From Lachnospiraceae bacterium (GTDB lineage: Bacteria; Bacillota; Clostridia; Lachnospirales; Lachnospiraceae): 64,000 nucleotides of DNA. Position 1 is the first letter of the stretch. Each line of letters begins with the position of its first letter. Position numbers and translations under genes: made by a program. The notes beneath the pieces are model-generated. The model did not search any database and had not been told where the DNA came from. It worked only from the letters and a program-made list of their open reading frames with translations. The stretch spans positions 496,001 through 560,000 of the forward strand of contig CABJAM010000001.1 in the NCBI GenBank assembly GCA_902363555.1. The letters are read 5' to 3'. This document shows, piece by piece, positions 1-8,633 of this stretch.

Positions 1-368
1 TCTACGAGGGGCCGGTGTCCTTTGTGGAGCTGAGCACCTCCGAGGGCGATATCGGTGTTTATGCCGGACATATTCCCATGACCAATATTTTGCGGCCGGG
101 AATCCTCCATATCGTGGAGGCTGGCAGCGGCAGCGATAAGTATGCTGCGGTACACGACGGATTTATAGAGATTCTGCCGGACAGCATGACGGTATTGGCG
201 GAGATCGCCGAGTGGCCCGATGAGATCGACCTGAACCGGGCCAATGAAGCAAAGATTCGTGCGGAACGCCGGTTGTCGGAGCAGAATAATAATATGGACG
301 TCTCCCGGGCGGAATTTGCGCTGCGCAAAGCGCTGACGCGGATCGAGCTGGCGGAGAAGTATAAATAA
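1..368 (+). CDS. atpC: ATP synthase F1 epsilon subunit, 3' part
   Basis: This is the C-terminal part of the F1Fo ATP synthase epsilon subunit, the small central-stalk subunit that couples proton flow to catalysis and can inhibit ATP hydrolysis. The gene begins before the window; the reading frame is open from base 3 (Y-E-G-P-V...). The beta-sandwich signature is clear in SEGDIGVYAGHIPM and HDGFIEI, followed by the two-helix C-terminal domain with AEKYK at the end. Its predecessors (atpD and others) should lie just upstream. A strong terminator follows, so it is the last gene of the atp operon. The family assignment is secure; the missing N-terminus is only a window effect. Confidence 0.93.
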   Translation, partial: YEGPVSFVELSTSEGDIGVYAGHIPMTNILRPGILHIVEAGSGSDKYAAVHDGFIEILPDSMTVLAEIAEWPDEIDLNRANEAKIRAERRLSEQNNNMDVSRAEFALRKALTRIELAEKYK

Positions 369-383
369 AATATCGTAGACATG

Positions 384-420
384 AAAACCGCACCCGGTGA
401 AAAACTGGAGTGCGGTTTTT
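384..420 (+). terminator. Rho-independent terminator after atpC
   Basis: A 10-bp stem, AAAACCGCAC (384-393) paired with GTGCGGTTTT (410-419), is followed by a T-run. It lies 15 bases after the atpC stop codon and closes the atp operon. Confidence 0.85.
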
Positions 421-512
421 GCGCGAAGCAACGAGCCGCAATCCGGTGGAGCGAAGCGGAACCGGATGAGTGAAGCGGAACTGGATGGGTGAAGCAGCGA
501 GCTGTAAAGGGG
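418..512 (+). repeat. Post-terminator repeat rich in GAAGC(G)GAAC units
   Basis: Directly after the terminator, TGCGCGAAGCAACGAGCC is followed by several imperfect copies of a GCGAAGCGGAACCGGAT-like unit. The same opening motif (TGCGCGAAGCRACGAGCC) follows the terminator at 20653-20685 and, in degraded form, the one at 40412-40447. I see no coding capacity. It looks like a small dispersed element associated with terminators. Confidence 0.5.
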
Positions 513-518
513 CGCTGG

Positions 519-1514
519 CTAACTCAAATATTTATGGAGTTCTTCTTCAGACAGGTGGAAACTTTCGGCAAGTGCGGAAAAAACAGGAGCAGGAATGTTC
601 ATTCCTTTTAAGTGACGTACGGTTTCTGCAATAATTTCGTCACGTTCCTTTTGCCGTCCAGTTTTAATGCCTTCCTCGCGTCCGGTTTTACGCCCTTGAG
701 CAATACCATCATCAATTAATCCCTGTAATGCAGTACACATATTCAATCGCTTCCCTTCATTTTTAAGTGCATATTTCATAAGTTTTGTTGTTCCGGTGGC
801 GGCGCCGACTGCTGCCACAGTTTCCCAGTAAACATCCATGTCCGGATGTTTTTCTCTAAATTCACTGATTTTGAACCGGCCCTTTTGATTATAAAATTCT
901 GAGATGAGCATAAAGAAATCCCTGTTATCCTGATTCTGGAAGGAATATTGTAAGCTGTCTTTTACCTGAAATACATGAATGTGGTAATCGTTAATGTAGG
1001 GCTTCATGGCGTCCGGAATGTCCATGATATCCCATAAATTATTCGGCCCATCCCAGGGTTCTTCGCCATAATAGATAAGCAGTGACAAAATAGGAGCGAT
1101 CCGGTCGTCAGCCGTCATACCGGATAAAAATTCCGCGCCGGATTTTAAGTCGTTCTGTCGCCGATGCTCCTGTTCGATGGCCTTACACTGTTTTGTATAA
1201 TCAAGCGCATCATTCTGCATGAAACGTACCGGCATGGCATAGTGGATGGACATCTGATTTTCAACATTAAAGAGTGCCAGGACAATCTGGGAACCATAGC
1301 GTTTGAACAGATCACGAAGTCTGGAAATAGCGGTGACCGTCTCACCTTCCAACAGCATATCGGCTTCATCGGTTGCTGCGTCGGATAAATCCTCCGGTGA
1401 GATAAGCGCTTCACCATTAAAAAATATCTGGTTGAACAGGTCCGCAAAACGGTCGTTATTACGCCAATAGCTTTTTAATACGGCGTCTGGTGGTAATACT
1501 TTTTGTTTGGTCAT
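519..1514 (-). CDS. Rpn-family recombination-promoting nuclease / putative transposase (PD-(D/E)XK)
   Basis: This 331-residue protein resembles the Rpn (YhgA-like, Transposase_31) family of PD-(D/E)XK-fold nucleases, which nick or cut DNA and promote RecA-independent recombination. The N-terminus (VLKSYWRNNDRFADLFNQIFF) is the usual opening of Clostridial members. The C-terminal third has the charged GRKTGREEGIKTGRQKERDE stretch typical of the family, then a short helical tail. It stands alone, pointing at the atpC terminator, as these mobile-associated genes often do. The start is the first ATG, preceded by a GAGGAG-like site. Biological role in this host is not evident. Confidence 0.75.
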   Translation of the reverse strand: MTKQKVLPPDAVLKSYWRNNDRFADLFNQIFFNGEALISPEDLSDAATDEADMLLEGETVTAISRLRDLFKRYGSQIVLALFNVENQMSIHYAMPVRFMQNDALDYTKQCKAIEQEHRRQNDLKSGAEFLSGMTADDRIAPILSLLIYYGEEPWDGPNNLWDIMDIPDAMKPYINDYHIHVFQVKDSLQYSFQNQDNRDFFMLISEFYNQKGRFKISEFREKHPDMDVYWETVAAVGAATGTTKLMKYALKNEGKRLNMCTALQGLIDDGIAQGRKTGREEGIKTGRQKERDEIIAETVRHLKGMNIPAPVFSALAESFHLSEEELHKYLS

Positions 1515-1847
1515 ATCATATAATTCTCCTCTGCTAATAATTATAGATGATTGCAGTGTATGTATTCATGCAATACAGTTCCTGAATTGAGGAAAATTAT
1601 CTTTTGTATAGGGATATTATATTGCGGATATGCGTGTGAATCAATAGGTTTTTGCAAGTTTAGACAAATTTAAGAATGACGAATGATGGAGTGACTTTAT
1701 TCGACATATTTTTTCTTTAAGCCTATAATATTTTTTCCTTTAAGTTTGTTGTTGTAGTTGAATGTGAAATCGAGTATACTCATAGCATAGACTATTTATG
1801 TACCGCACATTTTGTTCGGTATAAGATGAAGGTGAGGGAGTTAATAC
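1515..1847. other. Divergent intergenic region, AT-rich
   Basis: This 333-bp gap separates the divergent Rpn and DUF975 genes. It is AT-rich, and I find no short ORF with a ribosome binding site. The only supported element is the plus-strand promoter described at 1752-1780. Confidence 0.5.
1752..1780 (+). promoter_or_regulatory. Sigma-A-type promoter for the DUF975 gene
   Basis: TTGTAG (1752-1757) and TATACT (1775-1780) are separated by 17 bp, about 70 bp upstream of the DUF975 start. The assignment rests on matches to the consensus only. Confidence 0.5.
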
Positions 1848-2549
1848 ATGTTAGCACAGGATTTCAGAAAGGTTGCCCGGGATTCTTTGCGCGGACGCTG
1901 GGCGATGGCGGTGATCACCGGATTGGTGGCAGTTATTTTGGGCGCAGTGATTTTTCAGAATTACAGCGGGGAGATTACTTCAAGAATTGAAGACTGGTCC
2001 GACGGCCGGTGGTCATTTACATGGCTTCCGTGGGCTTTCAGAACGGTGATCGAGATGTGGCTGGCGTTTATCGGTCTGATCTTTGGCATATTAACCATAG
2101 TGCGGCTGGTAATCGGCGGCGCGACAACGCTGGGTTATGCAGCATTTAACCTGGATCTGGTGGATGGTGTGGATACGAATGCCAGTGTGATTTTTACCCA
2201 GTATTATCGCCTGGGGGCTGGCTTTTGTATGCAGCTTCTGCGGGGGCTTTACGTGGCTTTGTGGACGTTGCTTTTTGTGATTCCGGGGATTATAGCGTCG
2301 TACAGCTATGCTATGGCACCGTATATTCTCCTGGAAAATCCAGGAATGGGAGCCAATGAGGCTATTTCCAGATCCAAGGAATTAATGCGTGGAAATCGGT
2401 TTCGCTTGTTTTGCCTGCAGTTCAGCTTTATTGGCTGGTATTTTCTCAGTATGATGACACTGGGCATCGGGCTTTTGTGGCTCAGACCTTATGTGGAGGC
2501 GGCTCAGGCGGCATTTTACAGGGAAATTACCGGAACACGGAGATTTTAA
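1848..2549 (+). CDS. DUF975 family integral membrane protein
   Basis: This 233-residue membrane protein matches the DUF975 family, which has no settled function. The N-terminus (RKVARDSLRGRWAMAV) and the segment ANEAISRSKELMRGNRFRLF followed by WLRPYVEAAQAAFYREI are typical of the family. There are roughly five hydrophobic segments: about residues 18-36, 65-90, 125-150, 180-203 and a shorter one. A GGTGAGGG ribosome binding site precedes the ATG. It lies 17 bp upstream of the serine hydrolase gene and is probably co-transcribed. Membrane location is secure; the role is unknown. Confidence 0.85.
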   Translation: MLAQDFRKVARDSLRGRWAMAVITGLVAVILGAVIFQNYSGEITSRIEDWSDGRWSFTWLPWAFRTVIEMWLAFIGLIFGILTIVRLVIGGATTLGYAAFNLDLVDGVDTNASVIFTQYYRLGAGFCMQLLRGLYVALWTLLFVIPGIIASYSYAMAPYILLENPGMGANEAISRSKELMRGNRFRLFCLQFSFIGWYFLSMMTLGIGLLWLRPYVEAAQAAFYREITGTRRF

Positions 2550-2566
2550 CAAGGGAGCGGTTTGCA

Positions 2567-3505
2567 ATGAACATTAAGATATTTGAGGATTTTGTTAAGC
2601 AGGCGGATGCGCAGGATTTAAAGCTTGAAGGGCTCTATGTGCTGCTGGATGGTGAGCCGGTATTTGAACACCGCTGGGTGCCGGATCAGGCGAGAAATAT
2701 TTATTCACATACGAAAAGCTTTGTGTCTACGGCCGTAGGGATTGCTGTTGATGAGGATGTCCTATCCCTGGAGGACCGGCTGGTGGACTGCTTTCCGGAT
2801 AAGCTTCCTGTGGTTGAAAATCCGGGAATTGAGAAAATCTGTCTGAAGCACCTGTTGACTATGAGCTCTGGCTTTGGAGCGGCGTATCTGATGTCGGAAA
2901 ACCGCCGCAGCGGAACTGGATTTCCGGATTATGTTGCATATATGCTTTCGCGGCCGGTGGTGGAACAACCGGGCAGCCGTTTTTGCTATTCCACGGCAGA
3001 CAGCATTTTGATCGGGCGGATGCTTGAACAAAAGCTGGGAAGGAATTTACAGGAATATATGTATGAGAAGGTATTAAAGCCCATGGATATTCCGCTGCCC
3101 ATATGGGAATGCTGTCCACAGGGCCATCCCGTCGGTGGTGGCGGCATGTTTATGCGGCTGGCGGATATGGCGAAGCTGGGGCAGCTCTACCTGGATGGCG
3201 GCGTGTGGAAGGGCCGCCGGATCGTTCCGGAGGGCTGGGTTGAAACGGCTACGGCCAAACATATTGAGACGCCGATGCCGGAGGCCATGCGGCAGGCCGG
3301 GCATAAGCCTGATGTATGGCGCTGCGGTTACGGCTATCAGTTCTGGATGTGCCCGTATGAGAAGTCTTATCGCGCGGATGGGGCTTTCGGACAGATTACT
3401 CTTGTATTGCCGGAAAAAGGAATGGTCATCAGTTTCCAGTGTCCGGAAAGCGGGCATTTTGGGAAAGTGCAGCAGGCTGTGGATGTTCTGGTGCGGGAGT
3501 TATAG
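2567..3505 (+). CDS. Serine hydrolase, beta-lactamase (class C)/EstB fold
   Basis: This 312-residue protein belongs to the beta-lactamase/transpeptidase-like fold (PF00144-type). The catalytic SxxK motif is S47-H-T-K50. The second motif reads Y141-S-T rather than the usual Y-x-N, and the third box is in DGAFGQ near the C-terminus. No signal peptide is visible, so it is probably cytoplasmic and more like an esterase or D-aminopeptidase than a secreted beta-lactamase. The frame is open upstream to 2411, but the ATG at 2567 has a good AAGGGAG site and avoids overlap with the DUF975 gene. Substrate unknown. Confidence 0.82.
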   Translation: MNIKIFEDFVKQADAQDLKLEGLYVLLDGEPVFEHRWVPDQARNIYSHTKSFVSTAVGIAVDEDVLSLEDRLVDCFPDKLPVVENPGIEKICLKHLLTMSSGFGAAYLMSENRRSGTGFPDYVAYMLSRPVVEQPGSRFCYSTADSILIGRMLEQKLGRNLQEYMYEKVLKPMDIPLPIWECCPQGHPVGGGGMFMRLADMAKLGQLYLDGGVWKGRRIVPEGWVETATAKHIETPMPEAMRQAGHKPDVWRCGYGYQFWMCPYEKSYRADGAFGQITLVLPEKGMVISFQCPESGHFGKVQQAVDVLVREL

Positions 3506-3528
3506 GGAACATATCATGGAGGATGTGT

Positions 3529-3726
3529 ATGAGTAAATTATCTTTTAAGACTTTTTGTATCGAACATTATAGTCACCATATACAAATACCAAGTACGCAG
3601 GTCTATGATATTTTTGAAAAGCAAGGTGTTTTGAAAATGTTGGACGATGAATATGAGGACCTGCATGGGATGGGAATGGAGTATCTTATGCAGTTTATAG
3701 ATGAGTACCTGGGGGTGGAAAAATGA
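3529..3726 (+). CDS. DUF3791 domain protein, possible antitoxin-like partner
   Basis: This 65-residue protein shows the DUF3791 pattern: FCIEHYSHHIQIPSTQVYDIFEKQGV, then a central D-E-Y-E-D-L-H and a C-terminal MEYLMQFIDEYL helix. DUF3791 genes are typically next to DUF3990 genes, as here. The ATG at 3529 is chosen because GGAGG lies 7 bases upstream; an open frame back to 3439 lacks a site. The stop overlaps the next start by four bases (ATGA), so translation is probably coupled. Function as an antitoxin or cofactor for the neighbour is inference. Confidence 0.72.
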   Translation: MSKLSFKTFCIEHYSHHIQIPSTQVYDIFEKQGVLKMLDDEYEDLHGMGMEYLMQFIDEYLGVEK

Positions 3727-4214
3727 TTTTATATCATGGCTCAACTATAAAAGTAGACAAACCAAAGATTTTAACGAATGAAATCGGTCGTGATTTTGGT
3801 TTCGCATTTTATACAACAGATCTTAAAGAACAGGCAGAGCGTTGGGCTTTGCGAAAAGCCAGAATTGCTAATCGTAGAAGTTCAGGTCATTCAGGCATTG
3901 TGAATATTTATGATTGGAACGAGGACAGCGCGCTAAAGGTTCATCGATTTTCAGGCCCATCCATGCAATGGCTGGAAATGGTAGTGCAGTGCCGGTCCAA
4001 TGTTTCTTATAAGCATGGCTATGATGTAGTTATCGGTAATATAGCAGATGATAATGTTGGCGAAACGGTATCGTATGTACTTCAGGGAATAATGCGAAAG
4101 GAGGATGCCGTGGAGCGTTTGAAGTTTGAGAAGATTAATAATCAAATTGCCTTTTGCACGGAAAATTCGTTATGTGAGCTGACCTATAAAGGCTATTATG
4201 TAATAGAGGTGTGA
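3723..4214 (+). CDS. DUF3990 protein, ADP-ribosyltransferase-like, possible toxin
   Basis: This 163-residue protein starts LYHGSTIKVDKPKI, then GRDFGFAFYTTDLKEQAERWA: the DUF3990 signature. The family is thought to be related to ADP-ribosyltransferases (H-G-S and Y-T-T would be the NAD-binding elements). The middle segment (SYKHGYDVVIGNIADDNVGETV) is also typical. It overlaps both neighbours by a few bases and is the centre of a three-gene cassette. Activity and toxicity are inferred from the family and context and are not shown by the sequence. Confidence 0.75.
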   Translation: MILYHGSTIKVDKPKILTNEIGRDFGFAFYTTDLKEQAERWALRKARIANRRSSGHSGIVNIYDWNEDSALKVHRFSGPSMQWLEMVVQCRSNVSYKHGYDVVIGNIADDNVGETVSYVLQGIMRKEDAVERLKFEKINNQIAFCTENSLCELTYKGYYVIEV

Positions 4215-4216
4215 GT

Positions 4217-4447
4217 ATGGAGCATTATTTAATCCGTTCAACGATAACCCCTGTCATCATCAAATATATACAGGACAAATATAACATGTCTGAAGAGGAA
4301 GCTCTGCGTGCGTTTTATGTTTCAGCTACGGCTGACGCGTTTGCGGATGATACTACAGGACTTTATGGACAGTCTCCGCTGTATATATTTGGCCTTTTTA
4401 TGGATGAGTATGATGAAATGAAAGCTTTGAAGGAAGGGGCTTCGTAG
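4217..4447 (+). CDS. Small acidic protein of the DUF3990 cassette (DUF3791-like)
   Basis: This 76-residue protein (HYLIRSTITPVIIKYIQDKY, then LYGQSPLYIFGLFMDEYDEM) lies immediately after the DUF3990 gene. It shares the short helical organisation and the D-E-Y ending of DUF3791 proteins but is more divergent. A GTG at 4211 overlaps the previous stop; the ATG at 4217 is preferred because AGAGG lies 7 bases upstream. It is presumably translated with the previous two genes. I cannot say which of the two small proteins, if either, neutralises the DUF3990 product. Confidence 0.62.
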   Translation: MEHYLIRSTITPVIIKYIQDKYNMSEEEALRAFYVSATADAFADDTTGLYGQSPLYIFGLFMDEYDEMKALKEGAS

Positions 4448-4533
4448 GTTTGCGCAGTGGATGCGCAGACCTGACTAAACTGTTAGGAAAAAAGCAGGCC
4501 GGCATCGGGATGAATATGCCGGCCTACTTTTTT
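4447..4533. terminator. Tandem hairpins; bidirectional terminator between convergent genes
   Basis: A first hairpin pairs GGTTTGCGCA (4447-4456) with TGCGCAGACC (4462-4471). A second pairs AGGCCGGCAT (4496-4505) with ATGCCGGCCT (4516-4525). The second stem has a T-run after it on the plus strand and an A-run before it, so it can end transcription in both directions. Confidence 0.8.
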
Positions 4534-4536
4534 CAA

Positions 4537-6159
4537 TTATTTATTCGCTGCGATCCAGTCATCAAGCTGCTGCTGCATCGTTGCCACATAGGCATCCACA
4601 TCAGCACCTTTCAGCTTGGCCACCAGTTGGTCGACGCCGTCCTCACCGGAAACACCGCTGGCTAACATAGGGCGGAGCTCGTTGATAACATTTGTCAATG
4701 CGGTCAGTGTGTTTTCCACCGGGCCATTATCAATTCCGAAGCCGAGAAAATCTGAAACCTTGGCGTTCATATTCAGCTCATAGAGCTGTTCTCTCAAGTC
4801 TGCGGGCTGACCTGCGCGGACCTTTGCAAGGAAGCCATTGCCAAGGATGGCGGTGCAGTCGCCCAGGAAGTAGCCGCAACTGGAGGCATCCTGACCTTCA
4901 AGGAAGTCGATGGTGCCGTCCTCAAGTGTCCGGTAATGCACATCTTCAATACCCCAGGTCATAAGATTAAGGACTTCCTCGTCGGTGTAAAGCAGGTTCA
5001 AAAATTTCACAGCGGCTTCTGGTTCAGTAGCGCCCTGGGGAACTGCCCAGGAGAATTTACGGATCAGACCTGTGGTGATCACCGCGTCATCCAGAAAGAC
5101 TGCCGTCATGTCATATCCTGTGGATTGAGAGATTGCAACCGCGCCATATTCACCACCGCTCACCATTTTAAAGAAGCCGAAGGCTGTTCCCATCTGTACG
5201 GCAGATTCTGCGGTATCGTCCTTATTGGCCAGGTCCTTATCTACATAACCGGCTTCATACCAGTTGTGTACCCAATTCGTGGTGGATTTATATTCCTCAG
5301 TTTCATACCGGTCGGAAATGGTAGAGCCATCGCCGGGCATAACTGCGATGATGGAATTATTACCTTCACCAAGACCATCATAGGAGAAGAAGTTCCCATC
5401 GGCGTCGATCATATAGGGGGAGGTTAAAAAGCCGCGGTTGCCGCCGCAAAGGGGAATGATGGTGGGGTCGACTTCCTTGACCTTTGCAAATAAGTCTGTG
5501 AAATCGTTGGCATTTTTCAATGTGGCTGGATCAATGCCGGTCTCTTCAAGAATATCTGTGCGGCATATAAAGCACAATGGTGTCGCTTTATCGCCCAGGG
5601 ATGTTACGGAATAAATTTCACCGTCAACGGTTGTGCCTGCAAACCATTGTTCCGGCACAGTTTCCATGAGCTCCGGCGCGTATTCCTCAAGCAGCTCGGA
5701 TAAGCCCTGGAGCTGATTTTGGGAGGTCATGGCGTTAAAATGAGCCGTGTCTCCGGGGAGGGTCACCATCAGGTCAAGCTTTTCACCACTGGATATGGCC
5801 AGATTTACCTGCTGGGCGTAGCTTCCCATATCAACAATCTGAAGATGGATTTCTGTATTGATCTTCTCTCTTGTTATTTCATTGATGGCTTCCTCAACCA
5901 TTTCCAGGTCGCCGGGAACCGTATTCAGTGTCCAAAATAAAATGTTGATTTCAGCCAGATCTTCGTCTTCATCGGACGGTTCTGCGTCTGTTGTGTCAGT
6001 GGCCGAAGCATCCTGGGTGGCGTCACTGCCGGATGGGGCTTTCGTTTCGCCGGAGGCTGCCGTTGTCTGGGGCGGCTCTGAGGATTCACTGTTCCCACAG
6101 GCGGTCAGTGAAGACAGAATAAGTATCAGGACGATAAATAAAGATGTGATGCGTTTCAT
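4537..6159 (-). CDS. Extracellular solute-binding lipoprotein, LplA/DUF3502 type
   Basis: This 540-residue protein is a cluster-B sugar-type binding protein for an ABC importer. It has a lipoprotein signal peptide ending in the lipobox L-T-A-C (Cys20) and an acidic Ser/Thr linker to about residue 68. The binding fold follows (INILFWTLNTVPGDLEMVEEAINE), and the C-terminus resembles DUF3502 (LNMNAKVSDFLGFGID...). LplA-type proteins normally sit with LplB and YtcP/LplC permeases, but none is in the window, so it must use a remote or shared permease. It is 20 bp downstream of the MBL hydrolase gene on the same strand, after a GGGAGG site, so the two form an operon. Confidence 0.88.
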   Translation of the reverse strand: MKRITSLFIVLILILSSLTACGNSESSEPPQTTAASGETKAPSGSDATQDASATDTTDAEPSDEDEDLAEINILFWTLNTVPGDLEMVEEAINEITREKINTEIHLQIVDMGSYAQQVNLAISSGEKLDLMVTLPGDTAHFNAMTSQNQLQGLSELLEEYAPELMETVPEQWFAGTTVDGEIYSVTSLGDKATPLCFICRTDILEETGIDPATLKNANDFTDLFAKVKEVDPTIIPLCGGNRGFLTSPYMIDADGNFFSYDGLGEGNNSIIAVMPGDGSTISDRYETEEYKSTTNWVHNWYEAGYVDKDLANKDDTAESAVQMGTAFGFFKMVSGGEYGAVAISQSTGYDMTAVFLDDAVITTGLIRKFSWAVPQGATEPEAAVKFLNLLYTDEEVLNLMTWGIEDVHYRTLEDGTIDFLEGQDASSCGYFLGDCTAILGNGFLAKVRAGQPADLREQLYELNMNAKVSDFLGFGIDNGPVENTLTALTNVINELRPMLASGVSGEDGVDQLVAKLKGADVDAYVATMQQQLDDWIAANK

Positions 6160-6179
6160 TGTGTTTCCTCCCTGTTTTT

Positions 6180-7049
6180 TTATAATTGGATGGGCTGACT
6201 TAATATAAAACTGGCAAAGCCGGGGCGTTGTCCGTCGGCTGCGGTGTAGCCGTGCCGTATGTACATATAATCCTGTTCATTGGGCCGGGCGTCGGAGCTG
6301 GCACGGATAAAGTTATGGGCATCCGGGTGGGTTATGCAGTCCAGATAATCATCCAGAACGGATTTATCATACCAGTTTGTATCGTGGGCCGGGCGCATTT
6401 GGAGAAAGTCCAGCGCTTTGAGCCGATTTAATGTTTTTATATATTCGGAGACAGGGGCATTAAATATACATAGGACAATGTGCGCATTGGCAGCATCTCC
6501 GATATATAAATTTTTTGTTTCCCGATGGAGCAGTGCGCAGCTTCCTTTTGTATGTCCGGGCGTTTCCACCACCTCCAGCGTAATACCGCCCAGATCAAAG
6601 ATCATGCCGTCCTCCAGCGGGGACAGATCCACCGGGGCTTCGTGGGTATAGGCATATTCATCAAAATCCTTGGGAAGTATATTCTGGGTTTTGGTGCTGT
6701 TCCAGCCTGTTTTTTTCATTTTAGCGCCGTTCATAACAGGAATCCGGTTCTGGGGCTTGCAGTAGTATCTGTAAGCCGTCCAGTCAGCTTCATGCATGTA
6801 CACAGGGCAGTCGGCGAACTGAGAATTTCCATTGCAGTGGTCATAATGGCCGTGAGTATTGACCACGATCAGTGGGAGCTGAGTCACCGACCGGACGGCG
6901 GCTCTTAAATCGCCAAGCCCCATACCGGTGTCCAGCAGCAGCGCGGTTTCACTTCCCACAAATAAATCCATAAAGACACCTTCAGAGCTGCCGATACGAT
7001 ATATATTGTCCGCGCAGGGGGTGACATTATAGTAGTTTTTTCTGAGCAT
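6180..7049 (-). CDS. MBL-fold metallo-hydrolase
   Basis: This 289-residue enzyme has the metallo-beta-lactamase fold. The zinc motif is H66-x-H68-x-D70-H71 (THGHYDHCNGN), followed by PGHTKGS, IGDAAN and RPAHD. This pattern fits the glyoxalase-II/lactonase-like group of hydrolases. The start is the ATG at 7049, with GAGGAGGAGGA directly upstream; a longer open frame to 7097 has no site. It is the first gene of an operon with the downstream LplA-type lipoprotein and is divergent from an AraC-GH39 regulator, which probably controls it. It is a clear paralogue of the hydrolase at 20811-21671. Substrate unknown; a sugar-derived ester or lactone is a guess. Confidence 0.85.
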   Translation of the reverse strand: MLRKNYYNVTPCADNIYRIGSSEGVFMDLFVGSETALLLDTGMGLGDLRAAVRSVTQLPLIVVNTHGHYDHCNGNSQFADCPVYMHEADWTAYRYYCKPQNRIPVMNGAKMKKTGWNSTKTQNILPKDFDEYAYTHEAPVDLSPLEDGMIFDLGGITLEVVETPGHTKGSCALLHRETKNLYIGDAANAHIVLCIFNAPVSEYIKTLNRLKALDFLQMRPAHDTNWYDKSVLDDYLDCITHPDAHNFIRASSDARPNEQDYMYIRHGYTAADGQRPGFASFILSQPIQL

Positions 7050-7166
7050 TTTATCCTCCTCCTCATTTTTGTGTATTAAGAATAGCACAGGCATCACTGG
7101 GAAAATATATTTTTAATGCCGTAAGTCAAAGATTTATGTTGATTTTTTATGCTGTTTGAGGAAAAT

Positions 7167-7196
7167 TTGAAGAAAAAATCATAAAATAGATATAAT
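7167..7196 (+). promoter_or_regulatory. Promoter for the AraC-GH39 regulator
   Basis: TTGAAG (7167-7172) and TATAAT (7191-7196) are 18 bp apart, 82 bp upstream of the regulator start. The surrounding 7100-7270 region is very AT-rich and also serves the divergent MBL operon. Confidence 0.55.
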
Positions 7197-7277
7197 TTAT
7201 ATTCAAAATTTGATATTATTAGGATGAATAAAGGATTATTAAGGAAATCGATAAAATAAATCCAGGGGTGAAGTACT

Positions 7278-8633
7278 ATGAAAAGTAAAGTTGGGGAAGC
7301 TGGGATTACATTTGAAATACTCAAGGTCGAGGGTGTAATGGACCGGACATACACAGAATATCATTTGATTTACATAATTATTGGAAACCTACGCATGAAT
7401 ATTCAGCGCGAAAATTATTATCTGGATGCGAATGATGTGCTGCTCATACTGCCCGGTCAGCATGTCAGCCTGTGGGGCAGCCATGAAAATCTTATGATAG
7501 ATATTCAGCTTCCGGTAAGTCTGATCCAGAGGGAGATTCCTGTTTTTGACGGGCAGTTTATCTGCAATTCATCCACGGACCGGCAGAGGGATTACCATCC
7601 GCTGCAAATGCTCATGGCAAAAATGGTATTGGCGTCCATGGAAAAGACACCGGCTTCGGACGTGTACTACAAGGCGCTGAGCTATATGCTGCTTTATTAT
7701 TTGCGCACCAATCATTATGAAGCTGATCGGATATCTACTGAAAATAACGGAAATAAATATTCGGACCGGCTCAATGAGATCGTCACCTACATTCAATCTC
7801 ATTATAATGATGAGCTCCAGCTTGAAAAGCTGGCGGAGCATCTGGGGCTTTCGGTATCCTATGTGTCCAGATTTTTTAAAGTCGCCTTTGGCGAATCCTT
7901 TGTGTCTTATCTGAAAAAATACCGGCTGGAGCGTTCACTGAATGAGCTTTTATATACCCGTGAAACGATTACAGCCATTGCGCATAATCATGGCTTTTAT
8001 ACACCCAATGCCTACATTACAGCTTTTAAAGAGGTTTATCAAACGACACCAAATCTGTACCGCAAGGACTTCCGTAACCGGATATCTGTGCAGAACCGGG
8101 AGACGAAGCTCTCTGTGGCGGAGGTGAACACGGAAACAGTACTGCCCATACTGGCAACCATTGCCGGGGAAGCATCGGTATTTCCAAAAGACTTGAATCT
8201 TCCCAGATCCGGACATTATATTATCCAGGCGGATGCAAAATCCGATACTATTCTGCCGCTTTGGAAATCCGGGATTAATGTGGCTTCGGCCAAAAACTTT
8301 ATGTTTAATGATATTTATAATGGAATTAAGGATATTCAGAAAAACATTGGCTTTACATATGGACGTGTGTCCTTTGTGTTTTCAGAACAGTTTATTTTGC
8401 AAAAACAGGCGCCGCGCCAGTATTACTTTTATTATCTGGGTCAGGTGCTGCGGACACTGATGGACAATGATCTAACGCCATACCTTGATCTGAATTATGA
8501 TCCGATTTCACGATATGGATGCCGGGGGGCATATTCTGGTACCGAAGGACGATTTTGTGGCCGATGTGGAAGCGTTGTTGACCTATTGTATACAGTCCTT
8601 TGGCATCGAGACGATGGAGCACTGGATATTTGA
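7278..8633 (+). pseudogene. AraC-type regulator, N-terminal part of a frameshifted AraC-GH39 fusion
   Basis: This is the upstream part of an AraC-family regulator carrying a GH39-like domain. Residues 1-110 form a cupin-like sensor segment (YHLIYIIIGNLRMNIQRENYYLDANDVLLILPG). The two helix-turn-helix motifs lie at about 175-270 (LQLEKLAEHLGLSVSYVSRFFK and AIAHNHGFYTPNAYITAFKEVY). A TIM-barrel-like segment begins at about 310 (LPLWKSGINVASAKNFMFNDIY...). Similarity to the fusion family holds to about LDLNYDP (residue 410), after which this frame becomes unrelated. A G6 run at 8524-8529 marks the likely one-base insertion; with five Gs the frame joins the next ORF. Divergent from, and probably regulating, the MBL/LplA operon. 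Confidence 0.78.

Noticed and set aside
8497..8633. Programmed frameshift in the AraC-GH39 gene
   Set aside because: I see no slippery heptamer with a downstream structure; a one-base homopolymer change explains it.
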